This document shows positions 40,706 to 50,367 of a stretch of 64,000 nt of DNA, piece after piece; the first letter of the stretch is position 1, and each line of letters begins with the position of its first letter. The position numbers were made by a program, and so were the translations under genes. The DNA is taken from the NCBI RefSeq assembly GCF_042682045.1, contig NZ_JBHUGS010000002.1, forward strand, positions 372,001-436,000, written 5' to 3'. Below the pieces are notes generated by a model, which did not search any database, was not told where the DNA came from, and saw only the letters and a list, made by a program, of their open reading frames with translations. Source of the stretch: Sphingomonas_R arantia (lineage in GTDB: Bacteria; Pseudomonadota; Alphaproteobacteria; Sphingomonadales; Sphingomonadaceae).

Positions 40706-40734
40706 GATATAGGATGGTGCGCGACGCGGCGCAA
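40706..40734 (-). promoter_or_regulatory. Promoter of ssrA
   Basis: Reading the minus strand: TTGCGC (-35, 40729-40734), 17-bp spacer, TATATC (-10, 40706-40711). Transcription would start near 40699, upstream of a GCCGGG-TTC-GCCCGGC hairpin and the acceptor piece. It lies between the mscL stop and the RNA. Confidence 0.65.
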
Positions 40735-40742
40735 TATGTCGG

Positions 40743-41189
40743 TCAGATGACGGGCGGGCGGCCCTGACGCAGGGCGTCGCGGATTTCGCGAAGCAGCAGG
40801 ATCTCGGTCGATTCGACCACGACCGCAGGCTGTTCCGGCGCCTTCGGGATCGCGCGGTTGACGGCACGCACGACCAGGAAGATCACGAACGCGACGAGCA
40901 GGAAATTGACCGCGACGGTCAGGAACTCGCCGTAACCGAGCAGCGGGACGCCGGCTTTCTTGAGCGCCGCATAGTCGTCCAGCGATCCGGTATAGTCGGC
41001 GGGCACGGCACCCATCTTCAGGAAATAGCTGCTGAAGTCGAGGCCGCCGAAGATGCGGCCGATGACCGGCATGATGATGTCGTCGGTCAGCGATGTGACG
41101 ATCCGGCCGAACGCGGCGCCGATGATGACGGCGACCGCCAGATCGAGCACGTTGCCACGGCTGACGAACGCCTTGAATTCGGTAAGCAT
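40743..41189 (-). CDS. mscL: Large-conductance mechanosensitive channel MscL
   Basis: 148-residue inner-membrane channel that opens under osmotic downshock. FKAFVSRGNVLDLAVAVIIG is the N-terminal amphipathic helix plus TM1, with the pore-lining AFGRIVTSLTDDIIMP. The periplasmic loop spans about residues 45-85, longer than in E. coli. TM2 is FLTVAVNFLLVAFVIFLVV. The C-terminal helix (LLLREIRDALRQ) forms the cytoplasmic bundle. ATG at 41189 has AGGGAGA upstream; the ORF extends further but without MscL sequence. The ssrA gene follows on the same strand. Confidence 0.95.
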   Translation of the reverse strand: MLTEFKAFVSRGNVLDLAVAVIIGAAFGRIVTSLTDDIIMPVIGRIFGGLDFSSYFLKMGAVPADYTGSLDDYAALKKAGVPLLGYGEFLTVAVNFLLVAFVIFLVVRAVNRAIPKAPEQPAVVVESTEILLLREIRDALRQGRPPVI

Positions 41190-41307
41190 CGACGGTCTCC
41201 CTGTTTCGCCCGCGATCTGGCATCGGCGGTGCCGGCCGGGCAAGCAGTTATTGCGGGCCGGCGGGGCGCGCGGTAGACCGCCGTCCGAGACCTCCGAGGG
41301 GAACATC

Positions 41308-41910
41308 ATGCCGCATCCGACCCGTCGCCGCATCCGGTTGCTCGTTCCGTTCGCCGCGCTGATGCTGTCCGCGTGCGGCGTGAACAGCGTGCCGACCGCG
41401 GAGGAGACCGCCAAGGCGCGCTGGGCCGATGTGCAGAACGAATATCAGCGGCGCGCGGACCTGATCCCCAACATGGTCGCCACGGTGAAGGGTTATGCCA
41501 CGCAGGAAAAGGATGTGCTGACTCAGGTGACGCAGGCGCGCGCGAATGCGACGGCGATCAACGTGCGGACCGACGATCCGGAATCGCTGAAGCGGTTCGG
41601 CGCGGCGCAGGGCGAGCTGTCCGCGGCGCTCGGCCGGCTGATGTCGGTGACGGAGAATTATCCGGACCTGAAGTCGAACGCGAACTTCCTGGCGTTGCAG
41701 GCGACGCTGGAGGGGACCGAGAACCAGATTCGCATCGCGCGGCGCGATTATAACGAGGCGGTGCAGGCGTATAATACGCGCATCCGGACCTTCCCCGACG
41801 CGATCGGCGCGAAGATCTTCTACGGCGCCAAGCCGATGACGCCGTTCGAGGCGACGACGCCGGGTGCGCAGACCGCGCCGACCATCGACTTCTCGCCGAA
41901 ACCGGCATGA
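41308..41910 (+). CDS. LemA family lipoprotein
   Basis: 200-residue LemA-type protein. The lipobox is LSAC with Cys 23, so it should be a lipid-anchored periplasmic protein. The four-helix LemA core starts WADVQNEYQRRADLIPNMVATVKGYA and continues TQARANATAINV, ENYPDLKSNANFLALQATLEGTENQI and RRDYNEAVQAYNTRIRTFPD. Function is not established. It is coupled by ATGA overlap to two TPM-domain genes, the common LemA-YgcG pairing. ATG at 41308 has GAGGGGAA upstream. Divergent from mscL. Confidence 0.92.
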   Translation: MPHPTRRRIRLLVPFAALMLSACGVNSVPTAEETAKARWADVQNEYQRRADLIPNMVATVKGYATQEKDVLTQVTQARANATAINVRTDDPESLKRFGAAQGELSAALGRLMSVTENYPDLKSNANFLALQATLEGTENQIRIARRDYNEAVQAYNTRIRTFPDAIGAKIFYGAKPMTPFEATTPGAQTAPTIDFSPKPA

Positions 41911-42752
41911 TGCGCGCGTGGCGGGCGCCGGCGCTGCTGGTCGCGCTCGCCCCCCTGCCCGCGGTCGCGCAGACCTTTCCAAAGTTCACGGGGCTGGTCG
42001 TCGATCAGGCGAACGTCATCCCCCCGGCGGACGAGACGGCGCTGACCGCCAAGCTGCAGGCGTTGCAGAAGGATACCGGGCGGCAGCTGGTCGTCGCGAC
42101 GATCGCCGACCTGCAGGGGTATAGCGGCGAGGATTATGGGTACCGCATGGGTCGCGAATGGGGTGTCGGGGTGCGCAAGATCGACAACGGCGCGATCCTG
42201 TTCATAGCGCCCAACGCGCCGGTCGGACAGCGCGACGCGCGGGTCGAGGTCGGCTACGGCCTGACCCCGGTGCTGACCGACACATTCTCGAGCATCGTCG
42301 TGAACACGGTCATCCTGCCGCGGTTCAAGGCGGGCGACATTCCGGGCGGGCTGACGGCGGGCACGGACGCGTTGATCGCGCAGCTGCGGCTGCCCGATGC
42401 GGCGGCGAAGGCGAAGGTGGACGCGGCGGCGAAGAAGTATGACGCGGAGCATAAGAACGGCGGCGGGATCCCGGTGGAGATGATCTTCGTCGGACTGGTG
42501 CTGCTGTTCGTGCTGTTGTCGATGATGCGCGGGCGCGGCGGTGGTGGCGGGCGGCGGCATCGGGGCGGCGGGATGCCGGTGATCCTGTGGGGGCCCGGCC
42601 TCGGCGGTGGTTTCGGTGGGGGTGGTTTCGGCGGCGGCTTTGGCGGCGGCGGGGACAGCGGTGGTTCGTCCGGCGGCGGCTGGATGGGCGGCGGCTTCAC
42701 GGGCGGCGGCGGCGGATCGTTCGGCGGCGGCGGGGCATCGGGGCAATGGTGA
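41907..42752 (+). CDS. TPM-domain (YgcG-like) membrane protein
   Basis: 281 residues. A signal peptide (ALLVALAPLPAVAQ) is followed by the TPM domain (FTGLVVDQANVIPPADETAL ... DTGRQLVVATIADLQGYSGE ... WGVGVRKIDNGAILFIAPN). A membrane helix (VEMIFVGLVLLFVLLSMM) precedes a C-terminal tail that is almost entirely Gly, Ser and Phe, probably disordered. TPM domains are implicated in membrane-protein assembly or phosphatase-like activity, unproven here. It starts inside the lemA stop and overlaps the next gene. Confidence 0.9.
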   Translation: MMRAWRAPALLVALAPLPAVAQTFPKFTGLVVDQANVIPPADETALTAKLQALQKDTGRQLVVATIADLQGYSGEDYGYRMGREWGVGVRKIDNGAILFIAPNAPVGQRDARVEVGYGLTPVLTDTFSSIVVNTVILPRFKAGDIPGGLTAGTDALIAQLRLPDAAAKAKVDAAAKKYDAEHKNGGGIPVEMIFVGLVLLFVLLSMMRGRGGGGGRRHRGGGMPVILWGPGLGGGFGGGGFGGGFGGGGDSGGSSGGGWMGGGFTGGGGGSFGGGGASGQW

Positions 42753-43420
42753 TGTTCGCCCTCTCCTCGGCGGACAGTGCGCGCATCACGCAGGCGGTGA
42801 CCGCGGCGGAGGCGGCGACGGACGGCGAGATCGTGCCGATCGTCGCGGCGCGGTCGGACAGTTACGGCGATGTCGTGCTGCACTGGGCGTTGCTCGGCGC
42901 GCTGGTGGCGATGGCGGTCGCGGCGGCGCGCCCTGCCCTGCTCGATGCGATCGACGCGCTGTTCCGCGGCGGCTGGTCGATCGAGGCGGCGCCTCGACTG
43001 ACGATCCTGCTGTTCCTCGTGGTCGCGCTGTTCCTGGTCCTGCGGTTCGTGATCGGTCTGCCGGCGCTACGCTATGCGCTGACGCCGGGGGCGACCAAGG
43101 CACGGCGTGTGCGGCGGCGGGCGGTCGACCTGTTTCGCGTCGGGGTGCAGACCCATACCGCCAACCGCAACGGCGTGCTGCTCTACCTCTCGCTGGCCGA
43201 GCGCCGGGCGGAGATCGTCGCGGATGCGGCGGTCCACGCGGTGGTGCCGAACGAGCGTTGGGGCGATATCCTGTCCGCGCTGCTCGAGCAGGTCCGCGCG
43301 GGCCGCGCCGCCGATGGCATGATCGCGGCGATCGAGGCGGTTGGCGAAACGCTCGCGACGCACTTCCCGCATTCCGCGCGCGATGCGCCCGAACTCCCGG
43401 ACAGGTTGATTCAGCTATGA
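42752..43420 (+). CDS. Second TPM-domain membrane protein
   Basis: 222 residues, related to the preceding gene but without the Gly-rich tail or a signal peptide. It starts FALSSADSARITQAVTAAEAATDGEIVPIVAARSD, the TPM N-terminal region. Two membrane helices (WALLGALVAMAVAAARPALL; LTILLFLVVALFLVLRFVIG) come before FRVGVQTHTANRNGVLLYLS and AERRAEIVADAAVHAVV. Start options are ATG 42746, GTG 42749 and ATG 42752; the last gives TGATG coupling. It overlaps the NUDIX gene by 4 nt. Confidence 0.85.
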   Translation: MFALSSADSARITQAVTAAEAATDGEIVPIVAARSDSYGDVVLHWALLGALVAMAVAAARPALLDAIDALFRGGWSIEAAPRLTILLFLVVALFLVLRFVIGLPALRYALTPGATKARRVRRRAVDLFRVGVQTHTANRNGVLLYLSLAERRAEIVADAAVHAVVPNERWGDILSALLEQVRAGRAADGMIAAIEAVGETLATHFPHSARDAPELPDRLIQL

Positions 43421-43938
43421 CCGATGCACCCGTCGAGACGATGTGGGAGGGGCGTTACATCGTCGTCCGGCGGCGCGGGCCGTGGGAATATGTCGGGCGG
43501 GCACGTGGGATCGGCGCGGCGGTGATCGTGGCGATCGACGACGGGCATGTCCTGCTGGTCGAACAATATCGCGTGCCGTTACAGGCGCGCTGCCTGGAAC
43601 TGCCGGCCGGGCTGGTCGGGGACGAGAGCGAGGGCGAACCGGTCGAGGTCGCCGCGGCGCGTGAGCTTGAAGAGGAGACCGGGTACCGGCCGCAGCATGT
43701 CGAGGCGCTCGGGCGGTTCGCGTCGTCGCCGGGGATGGTGTCCGAAACCTTCATGCTGGTGCGCGCGACCGGGCTGGTCCGGGTGTCGGACGGTGGTGGT
43801 GTGGCGGGTGAGGATATCGTCGTTCACCGCGTGCCGCTGGGCGAGATCGCGGCATTCGTCGAGGACGCGCGGGCGGCGGGGATGGTGATCGACGTGAAGC
43901 TGTTGCTGCTGCTCGGCGGGGGGATGCTCGCGGGCTGA
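43417..43938 (+). CDS. NUDIX hydrolase (ADP-ribose pyrophosphatase-like)
   Basis: 173-residue NUDIX enzyme. The box spans GLVGDESEGEP...AAARELEEETGY, with the REL-EE-TG core intact and a few extra residues near its start. LLVEQYRVPLQARCLELPAG and SSPGMVSETFMLVRATGL are typical of the ADP-ribose/nucleoside-diphosphate-sugar subgroup. The substrate is therefore likely ADP-ribose or an ADP-sugar. Its ATG overlaps the TPM stop (ATGA), so four genes 41308-43938 form one coupled run. Confidence 0.88.
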   Translation: MTDAPVETMWEGRYIVVRRRGPWEYVGRARGIGAAVIVAIDDGHVLLVEQYRVPLQARCLELPAGLVGDESEGEPVEVAAARELEEETGYRPQHVEALGRFASSPGMVSETFMLVRATGLVRVSDGGGVAGEDIVVHRVPLGEIAAFVEDARAAGMVIDVKLLLLLGGGMLAG

Positions 43939-43974
43939 CGGAACGACGCGGGCTGCGCTGCGTCCTGACAGGAC

Positions 43975-45864
43975 ATGACGCAGATTAAGTTCACCCGCCC
44001 TGCCCGCCTGTTGGCCGGCGTTTCGATCGTCGCGGCGGCGGGCGTGGTGGCGGTCGGGGCATTCCCGTGGGGGGTGTTCCGCGGGCCGATCGAGCAGCGC
44101 CTGTCCGCGCGGGTCGGGCGGCCGGTGACGATCGGCGCGATCGAGCGGGTCGACGCATTCGGCTTTTCGCCGACGGTGCGGATCAGGGATGTCCGCGTTC
44201 CACAGCCGAGCTGGGCCGGGCGTGGCGACATGCTGCGCGTGGCGGAGGCGACGGTGCGGTTTCCGATCGGGCCGCTGATCCGCGGCAAGCTGTTGCCGAC
44301 GGCGGTCGATGTGGCGGGTTTGCGGCTGGTGGCGGTGCGCGATGGGCGTGGGCGCTGGAACCTGGATGGCGGCGGTTCCGCTGGCGACGACAGCGGCGAT
44401 ATTCCGCGTATCCGTCAGCTGCGGGTTCGGGACAGCGAGGTGCGGATCGTCGATGCGCGGCGGCGGCTGGACCTGGAGGCGACCCTGTCGGCGGATGCAC
44501 GGTCCGGGGTGCGGATCGCGGGGCGTGGGACGTTGCGTGGTGCAGCGGTGCGGGTCGTGGCGACGGGCGGTGCGCTAAACGATCTCGATCCGGACGCGCG
44601 CTATCCCTTCGGACTGTCGGTGGTGTCGCCGGCGGTGACGCTCGAGGCGCGGGGCATGATGGATCATCCGCTCGACGTGGCGCATCTGGCGGCGCGGGTG
44701 ACGTCGCGCGGGGATGATCTGAAGTCGCTCGACGCCATCGTCCAGGCGGGCATTCCGGCGACGCAGGACTATGTGCTGCGGGCCGACGTACGGCGTGACG
44801 GGTCGACCTGGGCCTTTCGGCGGATGGTTGGGACGCTCGGCCATTCCGACGTGGCGGGTACGCTGACGGTGTCGAAGCGCGCGGGGCGGAGTTTCCTCGA
44901 TGCGACGGTGCGGTCGCGGCGGTTCGATTTCGACGATCTGGCGTCCGCTGCGGCGCAAGCCCGGGCGGCGGCGCGGGAGCGCGTGACGGGTCGGCGGGTG
45001 CTGCCCAATACGCCGATCCGGCTGGACAAGCTGGTCCATACCGATGGCCGACTGCGGTTCGTGGCGGAGCGGCTGGTGATGCCGCCGGGGAGCCGGTTCC
45101 GGAGCCTGTCGGCGACGCTGACGCTCGATCGGCAGCGGCTGGTGGTGGCGCCGTTGCGGGTGGGCATGACGCACGGGTCGCTCGACGGGAGTATCGCGGT
45201 CGACCACCGGGCGGGCGGCGATCCGCGGCTCGCGATGCGGCTGGCCATGCGCGGGGCGCGGATCGAGGATGTGCTGACCACGGTGGCGGAGGCGTCGGGG
45301 CCGCTGGAGGGGCGGATCGCGCTCGACGGCAGCGGCTCGACGATCAGGTCTGCGCTGGGGCGGTCGTCGGGGACGATTGGGCTGGTCGCGCGCGAAGGCT
45401 TGGTCGCGCGGACCCTGGCGACGCTGGCGGTGGGCGATCTGTTGCGCGGCGCGGTGCTGGCGATCGATGGCGATGGTGCCACCGTGCCGATCCGGTGTCT
45501 GATCGGGCGGTTCACGGTGCGCGGCGGACGGATGTCGCCAGCGCCGGTGCTGATCGATACGCCGGTCATGCGCGCCGATGCGCGGGGCAGCGTGGACCTG
45601 GCGACGGAGCGGCTGGCGCTGATGTTCGATGGGCGGTCGAAGCGGCCGGACCTGATCCAGTCTGCGGCGCCCGTGCGGGTGTCCGGCACGCTGGCGGACC
45701 CGAAGCTCGATGTGACGCCGCCCGATCCGGTCGGCCACAAGCGCGGCCTGCTGAGCAAGATCGGAACGTTCCTGAAGACGATCCGAACCCGCGGTGATGA
45801 GGGTCGTGGTGTCCGCGCGCCGGATGCGGACTGCTCGCGTCTCGAACGGCTCGCGCTTCGGTGA
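43975..45864 (+). CDS. AsmA family protein
   Basis: 629-residue AsmA-type protein, thought to act in phospholipid or outer-membrane homeostasis in the periplasm. An N-terminal membrane anchor (LLAGVSIVAAAGVVAVGAFP) is followed by RGPIEQRLSARVGRPVTIG, the AsmA N-terminal motif. The long beta-rich middle has WNLDGG. The C-terminal AsmA_2-like region includes VARTLATLAVGDLLRGAVL, RFTVRGGRMSPAPVLIDTPVMRADARGSVD and LPDPKLDV-like VSGTLADPKLDVTPPD. ATG at 43975, 36 bp after the NUDIX stop, with ACAGGAC upstream. Confidence 0.87.
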   Translation: MTQIKFTRPARLLAGVSIVAAAGVVAVGAFPWGVFRGPIEQRLSARVGRPVTIGAIERVDAFGFSPTVRIRDVRVPQPSWAGRGDMLRVAEATVRFPIGPLIRGKLLPTAVDVAGLRLVAVRDGRGRWNLDGGGSAGDDSGDIPRIRQLRVRDSEVRIVDARRRLDLEATLSADARSGVRIAGRGTLRGAAVRVVATGGALNDLDPDARYPFGLSVVSPAVTLEARGMMDHPLDVAHLAARVTSRGDDLKSLDAIVQAGIPATQDYVLRADVRRDGSTWAFRRMVGTLGHSDVAGTLTVSKRAGRSFLDATVRSRRFDFDDLASAAAQARAAARERVTGRRVLPNTPIRLDKLVHTDGRLRFVAERLVMPPGSRFRSLSATLTLDRQRLVVAPLRVGMTHGSLDGSIAVDHRAGGDPRLAMRLAMRGARIEDVLTTVAEASGPLEGRIALDGSGSTIRSALGRSSGTIGLVAREGLVARTLATLAVGDLLRGAVLAIDGDGATVPIRCLIGRFTVRGGRMSPAPVLIDTPVMRADARGSVDLATERLALMFDGRSKRPDLIQSAAPVRVSGTLADPKLDVTPPDPVGHKRGLLSKIGTFLKTIRTRGDEGRGVRAPDADCSRLERLALR

Positions 45865-45986
45865 TCTAGTCTACTTACATTCCGCATTGACCGTTTCCCC
45901 GCGGTCAAAACGAAAAATTCATTTTGTCACAATCATGCGACCGGAGTCGGTAGGAAGCCCCGGATCGCTCCAGGGCTTCCATGGGA
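45865..45986. other. Gap after AsmA gene with two short hairpins
   Basis: TTGACCG (45887-45893) pairs with CGGTCAA (45902-45908). A second hairpin, GGAAGCCC/GGGCTTCC, is listed separately. Between them the sequence is unusually AT-rich (CGAAAAATTCATTTTGTCAC). No gene is seen. The stems may end transcripts converging from both sides. Confidence 0.4.
45953..45980. terminator. Hairpin between the 29-codon ORF and AsmA gene
   Basis: GGAAGCCC (45953-45960) and GGGCTTCC (45973-45980) form a perfect 8-bp stem with a 12-nt loop, 7 bp beyond the stop of the small minus-strand ORF. No T-run follows, so it is a candidate terminator only. Confidence 0.45.
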
Positions 45987-46076
45987 TCAGCCTTCCTGAC
46001 CGCCGCCGATGCCGTCGTGGTTGTCGCCGTACCACCAATCCCAGATGCCCCACTTGAGCTGTGCTGGCTTCTTCAT
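45987..46076 (-). CDS. Tryptophan-rich 29-residue ORF downstream of the EAL gene
   Basis: Thirty codons from ATG at 46076 to TGA at 45987. The peptide begins MKKPAQLK and continues WGIWDWWYGDNHDGIGGG, ending QEG. It has four Trp and one Tyr within eight residues, then an Asp/His/Gly-rich end. CAGGGGAA lies about 8 nt before the ATG, a good ribosome-binding site. It is 91 bp downstream of the CHASE2-EAL gene on the same strand. No family is recognised; a regulatory peptide, a small membrane-surface protein or a modified-peptide precursor are open options. It could also be chance. Confidence 0.5.
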   Translation of the reverse strand: MKKPAQLKWGIWDWWYGDNHDGIGGGQEG

Positions 46077-46167
46077 CGCAAATTCCCCTGAACTGTCGTG
46101 CGACCGACTCGCAACGACAGGGAGGAATTTACTGAATCAACAATATGGTTACCAACAAATTAACCAA

Positions 46168-48501
46168 TTAAGCGGCCGTTCGCCGCCGTTCCTTTAGGAG
46201 CAGACGGCTGAGCGCGCCAAACTTCATCGGCCGACCGGTCAGATAGCCTTGCACGAGGTCGCACCCCATGACGCGCAAGGCCCGCAGCGTTTCCTCGCGT
46301 TCCACGCCCTCGGCGACGACGCTCTGGCCGAGCGAGTGCGCCATCTGGATCGTTGATCGCACCATCACCGCATCGCTCCGGCTGTGATCGATTGCGTCGA
46401 TGAAGCTACGGTCGATCTTGATTTCGGTGGCCGGGATCGTCCGCAGATTTTCGAGATTCGAATAGCCCGTCCCGTAATCGTCGATCGAAAGCACGACGCC
46501 GATCAGCCGCAACCGGTTCAACACCGCGATCGAGTGCGCGCTGTTCGCCACGGCGACTGTTTCGGTAATCTCGAGCGTCAGCAGGTTGGATGCCAGACCA
46601 TGCTCGGTCAGGATCGACGATACGCGCTCGACAAGTTCGGGATCGTCCAGCAACCGCGCGGACAGGTTGACCGCGATCCCGAAACTGATGCCGTGGCTGT
46701 TGATCGCAGCCGCGGCGCGGATCGCGGTTTCGAGGACGTGATAGGTGAGCTTGCCGATCCGGTTCTGCTGTTCGGCCATGGGGATGAAATCGACCGGGCT
46801 GATCGGTCCCTTTTCCGGATGGCTCCATCGGACGAGCGCTTCACTCCCCACGATGCGACCGGACGCCAGGTCGATCTTGGGCTGATAGGCGACCCAGATC
46901 TCCCCGCTGTCGATCGCCGCGTCGAGCCGACCGAGCAGCGACAGGCGCCACGCGGAGTCGTCTTCCTGTTCGGGCTCGTGCAGCTTCCAGTGCAGTCCGG
47001 CGTCCGCGGCGGCGTCGGCCGCCATCAGGGCGCCGCCCAGCCGGTTGAACGGCGACGAGTCCGGATCGGACGCCAGACCGAAGGTGATGGCCAGATCGAA
47101 CCGCCGATCGTCGATCGAGATCGGATTGCGGAACAGGGCGTGGAGCGCGTCGAACTGGTCCGACGTGAACGACACCGTTTCGCACGGCATCAGCCAGGCG
47201 AAGATGCCCTCGTCGCCCTGATAGATCGTCGCCCCGCCGCTGCCGAGCGCAAGGCGGCGCGCAATCTGTTCGACCAATGCGCGTTCCTTCTCCTCCGGCA
47301 GGGTCGCCGAAATCTCCGGGAAGTTCCGGACGCGCGCGGCCACCAGCGCCACGTCCGGCGCGTTGTCGACGGCCCGTAGCGCGTTCAGATTGGGCAGGCC
47401 CGAGACCACGTTGACGACCGACCGACGACGGGCCGCCTCGCGATAGGCGAACCAGAGCGACGTGCCACCGATCGCCGCCAGCAGCGCCAGTGTCGGCACG
47501 ATCTCCACAAAGATCAGTTCGCGATCGAGCATGAAGGGTGCGGCGACGGCAACGATCGTCCCCAATATGTAGACGATCACCCGAAAGCGCCGCCGCCGGA
47601 TGAAGGACGCCACGAACGCAACGATCAGTGCCACGCTGAGCGGGACGAACCAGGGGATGTCGGTTGCCGATCCGTTCCGCAGCGTCTCCGCGCCGAGCAC
47701 ATGAAGGATGACGCCGGAAACCAGACCGATGTTCGGGACCAGGAAGTTGTTTCCGGCGCGTGCGGAGGTCAGGCCGACAACGACGTCCCGTCCCGCGATA
47801 GCCCGTTTAGGAACCGCCCCGGACAGGACGTCCTGGGCATTGACGATCGGTATCGATGACAGGTTGGTCGCGTAATCGATCGGATACTGGCTTCCCGCCG
47901 AACCCTCTCGATTTGCCAGGAGCGCCGAGAAGGACGGGGTGACGCCCATATCGCTCTTCATGGCGTAAGGCAGACGGCGGACCGTCCCTTCGGCATCGAA
48001 ATTCAGATTGATGCTCGATACGCTGGTAACCGGCTTGAACAAAAGCGCGGGCGCGAAATAGGCGCGCACCCTGGTGATCGGATCGATGGTGAACCCGACC
48101 GGCAGGATGATCGGTGCCTTCGACCGTCGCATGGCGCTGACCAGTAGAGCGTCGTCCACGGGATCGGACAGCGTCGTGAAGTTGACGCTGATGAATATGC
48201 GTCCGGCCCCTTCCGCGTTCAGACGATCGATCAGGGTCGCGTAGAACCGCCGCGGCAAAGGCCATTGTTGTGCCGCGCTCATCGTCCGGTCGTCGATCGC
48301 CACGACGACGATCTGCCCCGAAACCGGATGGTCCCGGACGCGATCGCGGAGGAAGCGGAGCATATGTTCGAGCGGTGCGCCGGCCTGCAACAGGCCGAAC
48401 AGCATGGATCCGAGCGCAATCCAGAACAGCGGTCGCCGTTGAAACACACGTGGCCTTTCGCGGTTGCGCCGGCGAGGACGCGAAAGGGATGCCGGGCTCA
48501 T
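46168..48501 (-). CDS. CHASE2-GGDEF(degenerate)-EAL cyclic-di-GMP phosphodiesterase
   Basis: 777-residue membrane signalling protein. One N-terminal helix (LFWIALGSMLFGLLQAGA) precedes a periplasmic CHASE2 sensor (VVVAIDDRTMSAAQQWPLPRR ... GRDVVVGLTSARAGN). Three membrane helices lie at about residues 285-380. The GGDEF position reads YQGDEGIFAW, so cyclase activity is not expected. The EAL domain is intact: SEALVRWSHPEKGPISP, AVNLSAR, LEITET, DDYGTGYSNL and EGVE. It should hydrolyse c-di-GMP, affecting biofilm and polysaccharide. ATG at 48501 is chosen; an in-frame TTG at 48531 is an alternative. Confidence 0.92.
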   Translation of the reverse strand: MSPASLSRPRRRNRERPRVFQRRPLFWIALGSMLFGLLQAGAPLEHMLRFLRDRVRDHPVSGQIVVVAIDDRTMSAAQQWPLPRRFYATLIDRLNAEGAGRIFISVNFTTLSDPVDDALLVSAMRRSKAPIILPVGFTIDPITRVRAYFAPALLFKPVTSVSSINLNFDAEGTVRRLPYAMKSDMGVTPSFSALLANREGSAGSQYPIDYATNLSSIPIVNAQDVLSGAVPKRAIAGRDVVVGLTSARAGNNFLVPNIGLVSGVILHVLGAETLRNGSATDIPWFVPLSVALIVAFVASFIRRRRFRVIVYILGTIVAVAAPFMLDRELIFVEIVPTLALLAAIGGTSLWFAYREAARRRSVVNVVSGLPNLNALRAVDNAPDVALVAARVRNFPEISATLPEEKERALVEQIARRLALGSGGATIYQGDEGIFAWLMPCETVSFTSDQFDALHALFRNPISIDDRRFDLAITFGLASDPDSSPFNRLGGALMAADAAADAGLHWKLHEPEQEDDSAWRLSLLGRLDAAIDSGEIWVAYQPKIDLASGRIVGSEALVRWSHPEKGPISPVDFIPMAEQQNRIGKLTYHVLETAIRAAAAINSHGISFGIAVNLSARLLDDPELVERVSSILTEHGLASNLLTLEITETVAVANSAHSIAVLNRLRLIGVVLSIDDYGTGYSNLENLRTIPATEIKIDRSFIDAIDHSRSDAVMVRSTIQMAHSLGQSVVAEGVEREETLRALRVMGCDLVQGYLTGRPMKFGALSRLLLKERRRTAA

Positions 48502-48579
48502 GCGGCACCGATGCCCGATATTGGTTATCAAACCATCAATAGACGGGGGTCGAAACGGGATCGAAACGATCTTTTCTGC

Positions 48580-50247
<1,668 letters not shown>

Positions 50248-50367
50248 GTTCGTTCCCCTTGGTCAGTCGCCTGCGTCGGTAGCGTGGTGAAGGCCCATCG
50301 CGCCAGTCCGGATCGGACGAGCGGAGAAGGCTGACAGGCGCATTCGTTCCCGCTATGGTCCTCCATA

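Noticed and set aside
39642..40740. Integrated element or att site beside ssrA
   Set aside because: No integrase, no duplicated ssrA 3' end and no phage genes are visible; only short dispersed repeats.
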